NCBI GenBank assembly: GCA_002731795.1
Contig: PCCQ01000023.1
Location: 16,755-55,330, forward strand
Origin: Fidelibacterota bacterium
GTDB lineage: Bacteria > Fidelibacterota > Marinisomatia > SCGC-AAA003-L08 > D37C17
Direction of reading: 5' to 3'
Length of the DNA stretch: 38,576 nt
Shown here piece after piece: positions 34,475 through 38,576 of the stretch. Position 1 is the first letter of the stretch; each line of letters opens with the position of its first letter. The notes below the pieces were generated by a model. The model had not been told where the DNA came from and searched no databases. It was given only the letters and a program-made list of their open reading frames with translations. A program made the position numbers and the translations under genes.

Positions 34475-36187
34475 ATGAATAATTCAAATTGGCATATAGA
34501 AGACTTTGATTTAAAACTTGTAAAGCAAATTGCAGAAGAGTTTAGTCTTCCACAATCAATTGCAAAAATTATGTCTTTACGTGGAATTATCGATAGAGAT
34601 ATCAGTTCAAATTTTTTCTATCCCAATAAACAAAAACTTCATAACCCTTATTTGCTCAAAGATATGGATAAAGCAGTTGATGCTCTTATTAAACATATAA
34701 ACGAAAAGAAAAAAATAATGATCTATGGTGACTATGATGTTGACGGAGTATCATCTACTTCTATGTTGTATAAATTTTTCAAATCTATAGATCTTGATGT
34801 TAGTTATTATATTCCTCATAGAGATATTGATGGATACGGTTTATCGAATAGAGGTATTGATTTTGCTAAAAGTATTGGTGCGTCTCTTATTATTACTTGT
34901 GATTGTGGAATTAATGCTTTTTCACAAATTGAATATGCTAAAAATATAGAAATAAATGTTATCGTAACAGATCACCATAAACCTGAAGATAGTATTCCTG
35001 AATGTTTAGCCGTTGTTAATCCAAATAGAACAGATTGCTCATATCCTTTTAAAGGACTGTGTGGGGCTGGGGTAGCATTTAAACTTGCTATTGCTATTGC
35101 TGATAAACTATCTATTGATTTAGAGAAAGTATGGAAGTATGCTGATCTTGTTACTCTTGGTATTGCTGCAGATATTGTTCCCATGATTGATGAAAATAGA
35201 ATTATTTCACACTTTGGCTTACAACAAATAAGACAGGGCGATAATCTTGGCGTTAGATTACTGATTGAAAGTTCTAAAATCAATATAGATAAAATTGGTA
35301 TTGGGCAGATAACATTTTGGGTAACTCCTAAGATTAATGCCGCAGGTAGACTTGGGGATGCAGCAAGAGCTGTAAAATTATTAACAACAAATAACCCTAT
35401 CAAGGCAGGAGAAATTTCTAACGATCTTAATAAAGAAAATGAAAAAAGAAAATTAATTACTATTAATATGGAAAATGAGTCCCTTTCAATGGTTGATAAT
35501 AACTCTGATTATGATGATAAATATGGTATCGTACTTTATAAAGAAAATTGGCATGCAGGGGTTATTGGTATTGTAGCTTCAAGAATTAAAGAAATTTATA
35601 ACAAACCTACTATTATTATTGGAGTTGATGATAGCATAGGTAAAGGATCATGTAGGAGTATACCTCAACTCGATATGGTACAAGCGCTTGATTATTGTAG
35701 TAGTATGTTAGACGGTTATGGCGGCCATCCCATGGCTGCTGGACTTACAATTGATGAAAAGAATCTAGAAAAGTTTTCAATACTTTTTGATGAATATTGT
35801 AAATTAAATTTGACTCAAGATGATTTCATACCAACTATAAAAATTGATTCTGAGATTATGCTTTCTGATATAAATGGAAGAATGATTAATTTTTTAAAAT
35901 ATTTAGAGCCATATGGACCTAAAAATCCTAAGCCAAAATTCATTTCTAGAGAGTTAAAAGTTGATGGTATTCCAAAAGTAATAGGAAAAGATCAAACTAC
36001 AGTAAAATTTAAAGTTAAACAAAATAAGAGTATATATGATGCAATTGGATTTAGAATGATTGATGATTATGAAAAATTAATTTCTGGGAAGCCAATTGAT
36101 ATTGTTTATAATATTTCAGAGAATCATTGGAATGGAAAAACCTCTTTACAATTAGATATAAAAGCAATAAGATATTCATATGAATAA
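34475..36187 (+). CDS. recJ: Single-stranded-DNA exonuclease RecJ
   Basis: 570 residues, the usual length. DHH-family motifs are intact: IYGDYDVDGVSST, ITCDCGIN, VIVTDHHKP, LGIAADIVPM, then the DHHA1 motif YGGHPMAAGLTI and the C-terminal OB-fold region. RecJ degrades single-stranded DNA 5' to 3' in recombination and repair. It starts ten bases after rnpB and its end overlaps fabH by eight bases. Confidence 0.96.
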   Translation: MNNSNWHIEDFDLKLVKQIAEEFSLPQSIAKIMSLRGIIDRDISSNFFYPNKQKLHNPYLLKDMDKAVDALIKHINEKKKIMIYGDYDVDGVSSTSMLYKFFKSIDLDVSYYIPHRDIDGYGLSNRGIDFAKSIGASLIITCDCGINAFSQIEYAKNIEINVIVTDHHKPEDSIPECLAVVNPNRTDCSYPFKGLCGAGVAFKLAIAIADKLSIDLEKVWKYADLVTLGIAADIVPMIDENRIISHFGLQQIRQGDNLGVRLLIESSKINIDKIGIGQITFWVTPKINAAGRLGDAARAVKLLTTNNPIKAGEISNDLNKENEKRKLITINMENESLSMVDNNSDYDDKYGIVLYKENWHAGVIGIVASRIKEIYNKPTIIIGVDDSIGKGSCRSIPQLDMVQALDYCSSMLDGYGGHPMAAGLTIDEKNLEKFSILFDEYCKLNLTQDDFIPTIKIDSEIMLSDINGRMINFLKYLEPYGPKNPKPKFISRELKVDGIPKVIGKDQTTVKFKVKQNKSIYDAIGFRMIDDYEKLISGKPIDIVYNISENHWNGKTSLQLDIKAIRYSYE

Positions 36188-37178
36188 AATCAGATCATAC
36201 ATAAAAGGTGTTGGTCATAACGTTCCTGATCGAGTAGTAACGAACGATGAACTATCTAAGCTTATGGACACAACAGATCAGTGGATAGTTGAGCGCACTG
36301 GAATCAAAGAAAGAAGATTTGCAGATGAGGGAGTTGGACCATCTGATCTTGCTATTCCTGCTGTAGAAAATGCCCTACAAGATGCGAATCTAAGCAAAGA
36401 CGATATTGATTTAATTATTTTTGCGACAATCTCTTCTGATTATTATATCCCAGGAGCGGGTTGCATTCTTCAAGATAAAATGGGTTTTGGTAATATCGGT
36501 GCTTTTGATATTAAAACATCCTGCGCTGGGTTTATATATGGAATATCAATGGCCGATCAATATATCAAATCCGGTACATTTGATAATATTTTATTAGTTT
36601 GCTCAGAAGTTCAGTCAACAACTATGGATTTATCTGATAGAGGTAGAAATACTGCAGTTATTTTTGGTGATGGAGCTGGAGCTATTGTTCTTAGCTCAAC
36701 AACTGAAGATAGAGGTATCCTTTCAACTCATCTTCATTCAGATGGAAAAAATGTTAAAGAATTATGGTTAAAAGAACCATCAACTAAATCTTCAAATAGA
36801 TTAAGTAAAGAGTCTATTGAACGAGGAGACCATTTTTTATTTATGAACGGTAGAGAAGTATTTAGGCATGCTGTGAAACGTTTTCCTGAAACAATAAATG
36901 AATCGCTTGAATTTAATGGATTAACATCTGAAGATATTGATTTACTCGTTCCTCATCAAGCAAACTTGAGAATATCTGATATGATTCAAAAGAAAATGGG
37001 ACTTCCTGATAATAAGGTTTTTAATAATATTCAAAAATATGGCAATACAACTGCTGCATCTATTCCTATTTGTCTTTCCGAAGCAAAAAAAGAGGGTAGA
37101 ATTAACAATAATGATTTAGTAGTGTGCGCTGCATTTGGAGCTGGTTTCCTATGGGGATCAACAGTAATTAAATGGTAG
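36180..37178 (+). CDS. fabH: 3-oxoacyl-ACP synthase III FabH
   Basis: 332 residues. Catalytic triad C115 (DIKTSCAGF), H259 (VPHQANLRI) and N289 (KYGNTTAASIP), plus the GFGAGFLWGS-like C-terminus (CAAFGAGFLWG). It starts fatty-acid synthesis by condensing acyl-CoA with malonyl-ACP. The 5' end overlaps recJ by eight bases; the acyl-CoA dehydrogenase gene follows after eight bases, which makes a lipid-metabolism pair. Confidence 0.95.
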   Translation: MNKIRSYIKGVGHNVPDRVVTNDELSKLMDTTDQWIVERTGIKERRFADEGVGPSDLAIPAVENALQDANLSKDDIDLIIFATISSDYYIPGAGCILQDKMGFGNIGAFDIKTSCAGFIYGISMADQYIKSGTFDNILLVCSEVQSTTMDLSDRGRNTAVIFGDGAGAIVLSSTTEDRGILSTHLHSDGKNVKELWLKEPSTKSSNRLSKESIERGDHFLFMNGREVFRHAVKRFPETINESLEFNGLTSEDIDLLVPHQANLRISDMIQKKMGLPDNKVFNNIQKYGNTTAASIPICLSEAKKEGRINNNDLVVCAAFGAGFLWGSTVIKW

Positions 37179-37186
37179 GGAAATAA

Positions 37187-38338
37187 ATGAAAATATATTT
37201 TAATGAAGAACATATCTTGCTTAGGGATATGGTTAGAGAATTTGCAATTAATGAAATTAGACCACATGCACAAAATGTAGATACAGGGCAATTTCCAACT
37301 GAGAGTATAAAAAAAATGTCCGAGTTGGGCCTAATGGGTATACCATGGGATGAAAAGTATGGTGGAAATGGTATGGATACAATTGCGCTTGTGATTGCTA
37401 TTGAAGAGCTCGGCAAAGAGTGTGCTTCTACTGCAGCTACAATGATGGCTCATACCAGTCTTGGAACTACCCCAATTGCAGTATTTGGAACTGATGAACA
37501 AAAAGCTAAGTATCTTCCAGATTTATGTTCTGGTAAAATGCTTGGAGCTTTTGGGTTGACTGAGCCCAATGCGGGTAGTGATGCAGGGAATACTCAGACC
37601 AGAGCTGTTAAAAAAGGTGATGGGTATGTAATTAATGGACAAAAAGCATTCTGTACAAACGCAGGCTACGCTGGAACAATTATTATCACAGCGGTAGTTG
37701 ACGATGGCACAGAAGGTAATCAAATTGGAGCATTTATTGTTGAGAAAGGAACAGAAGGCCTTAGGATAGGAGAACCTGAACATAAGATGGGTTGGAAAGG
37801 ATCAGATACAAGATCTGTATACTTTGAAGATATGTATATTCCTAAAGAAAATGTTCTTGGAAATCCTTCTAAGGGGTTTAAACAGTTCTTGCGAACTTTA
37901 ACAGGCGGTCGTATAACTATTGGTGCATTAGCACTTGGAACTGCTCAAGGTGCGTATGAAAGAGCATTGAAATATTCATGTGAGCGCGAGGCATTTGGTA
38001 AGCAGATAAATAAATTTCAAGCGATTTCGTTTAAGCTTGCTGATATGGCAACTTCAATTGAGGCATCAAAACATCTGGTTTATAATGCAGCGTACCTAAA
38101 AGACGAAGGCGAAGACATTATTAAAGAAGCAGCAATGGCTAAATTATTTTCAAGTGAGATGTGTATGCGTGTAACCACAGAGGCCATTCAAGTTTTAGGT
38201 GGCTATGGCTATATTAAAGAATATGATGTAGAACGCTTTTTCAGAGATTCAAAAATATTAGAGATCGGTGAAGGTACAAGCGAGGTTCAAAGAATTATCA
38301 TCTCAAGGGAAATTTTAAAGAATATTAGCTCTGTATGA
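37187..38338 (+). CDS. Acyl-CoA dehydrogenase
   Basis: 383 residues, the standard length. The family signatures are clear: AFGLTEPNAGSDAG (FAD/substrate loop), the FGKQINKFQAISFKLADMA helix, QVLGGYGYIKEYDVERFFRD and EIGEGTSEVQRIIISREIL, with the catalytic glutamate expected in the GEGTSE region. This pattern fits short-chain or branched-chain acyl-CoA dehydrogenases; the substrate is not certain. The stop overlaps the ybeY start as ATGA. Confidence 0.95.
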   Translation: MKIYFNEEHILLRDMVREFAINEIRPHAQNVDTGQFPTESIKKMSELGLMGIPWDEKYGGNGMDTIALVIAIEELGKECASTAATMMAHTSLGTTPIAVFGTDEQKAKYLPDLCSGKMLGAFGLTEPNAGSDAGNTQTRAVKKGDGYVINGQKAFCTNAGYAGTIIITAVVDDGTEGNQIGAFIVEKGTEGLRIGEPEHKMGWKGSDTRSVYFEDMYIPKENVLGNPSKGFKQFLRTLTGGRITIGALALGTAQGAYERALKYSCEREAFGKQINKFQAISFKLADMATSIEASKHLVYNAAYLKDEGEDIIKEAAMAKLFSSEMCMRVTTEAIQVLGGYGYIKEYDVERFFRDSKILEIGEGTSEVQRIIISREILKNISSV

Positions 38339-38576
38339 TTACAGTCGACATTCACAATGAGTTTGATGTCCAATTAAATAAAAGTTCAATTCAAGGTTTA
38401 CTTGAAAATATTTTATTTGACAATAAACATAATACTGGCTCAATAAATATTATAATGACTGATGATGATACTCTGCGTCGCATGAAAAAAGAATATTTTA
38501 ATCAAGACTTGTATACTGATGTTATTGCGTTTAATATAGATGACGATCCCTTTGAAGGCGAAATTTATATTAGTCA
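38335..38576 (+). CDS. ybeY: Endoribonuclease YbeY (3' partial)
   Basis: The gene starts at 38335 by an ATGA overlap and is cut by the window end after about 80 residues. The translation (MITVDIHNEF, LRRMKKEYFNQDLYTDVIAF, EGEIYIS) matches the N-terminal half of the YbeY rRNA-maturation nuclease, where LN..YR..D.PTDVLSF and GDI.IS are conserved. The zinc-binding histidine motif lies beyond the edge. Confidence 0.88.
   Translation, partial: MITVDIHNEFDVQLNKSSIQGLLENILFDNKHNTGSINIIMTDDDTLRRMKKEYFNQDLYTDVIAFNIDDDPFEGEIYIS

Noticed and set aside
34972-35403. 143-residue minus-strand ORF inside recJ.
   Set aside because: It is a shadow of the conserved RecJ coding frame, with no family resemblance.

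Overview
The window is AT-rich and densely coded on both strands. It looks like a chromosomal piece from a marine Marinimicrobia (SAR406)-like member of the FCB (Fibrobacteres-Chlorobi-Bacteroidetes) group. The evidence for that is Por-secretion (T9SS) C-terminal sorting domains with the YPNPFNPST motif, secreted proteins with GCTD..A.NY and NGECGG repeats, dockerin-like tails, many short-signal lipoproteins, a TonB receptor with a carboxypeptidase-regulatory N-domain, and low-GC housekeeping genes. The assignment to a phylum is inference; no 16S gene is present.

Layout. 1-4102: two large secreted T9SS cargo proteins; the first is cut by the window edge and carries cohesin-like modules. 4163-12124 (minus): a six-gene operon for a YejABEF-type peptide ABC importer (solute-binding lipoprotein, two permeases with unusually large outside loops, two separate ATPases) ending in a GlcD/Dld-like FAD oxidoreductase. 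12261-15014 (plus, divergent from the importer): a TldD/TldE protease pair. 15028-18821: a circularly permuted GH16 beta-glucanase with a dockerin tail, AlgH/YqgE on the other strand, an Ig-like lipoprotein and a small hypothetical gene. 18899-19100: tRNA-Asn, a terminator and an unexplained GC-rich hairpin element. 19239-25552: an arylsulfotransferase-like dockerin protein that seems to start at ATT, a histidine-rich lipoprotein, a beta-barrel protein and a TonB-type receptor. 25634-26345: a CAT-anticodon tRNA (probably Ile2) and a PAP2 phosphatase. 26329-33316 (minus): yqeY-cvpA-mutS2-dnaG followed by two lipoprotein genes, mostly coupled by overlapping stop/start codons. 33408-38576 (plus): zinc-ribbon coiled-coil gene, RNase P RNA, recJ, fabH, acyl-CoA dehydrogenase and the start of ybeY.

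How the parts may work together. The Yej-like importer, the FAD enzyme and the adjacent TldD/TldE protease suggest a unit that takes up peptides or modified peptides and opens them inside the cell. The cohesin-like modules on a T9SS-anchored protein, together with dockerin-like tails on the glucanase and the sulfotransferase-like protein, raise the possibility of cell-surface assembly of polysaccharide-acting enzymes. Both are hypotheses from domain content and gene order. The strongest direct sequence oddities are the Fibrobacter-type circular permutation of the GH16 domain, the ATT start with an ideal ribosome binding site, the EF-hand-like loops inside an ABC permease, and the GC-rich hairpin element after tRNA-Asn.
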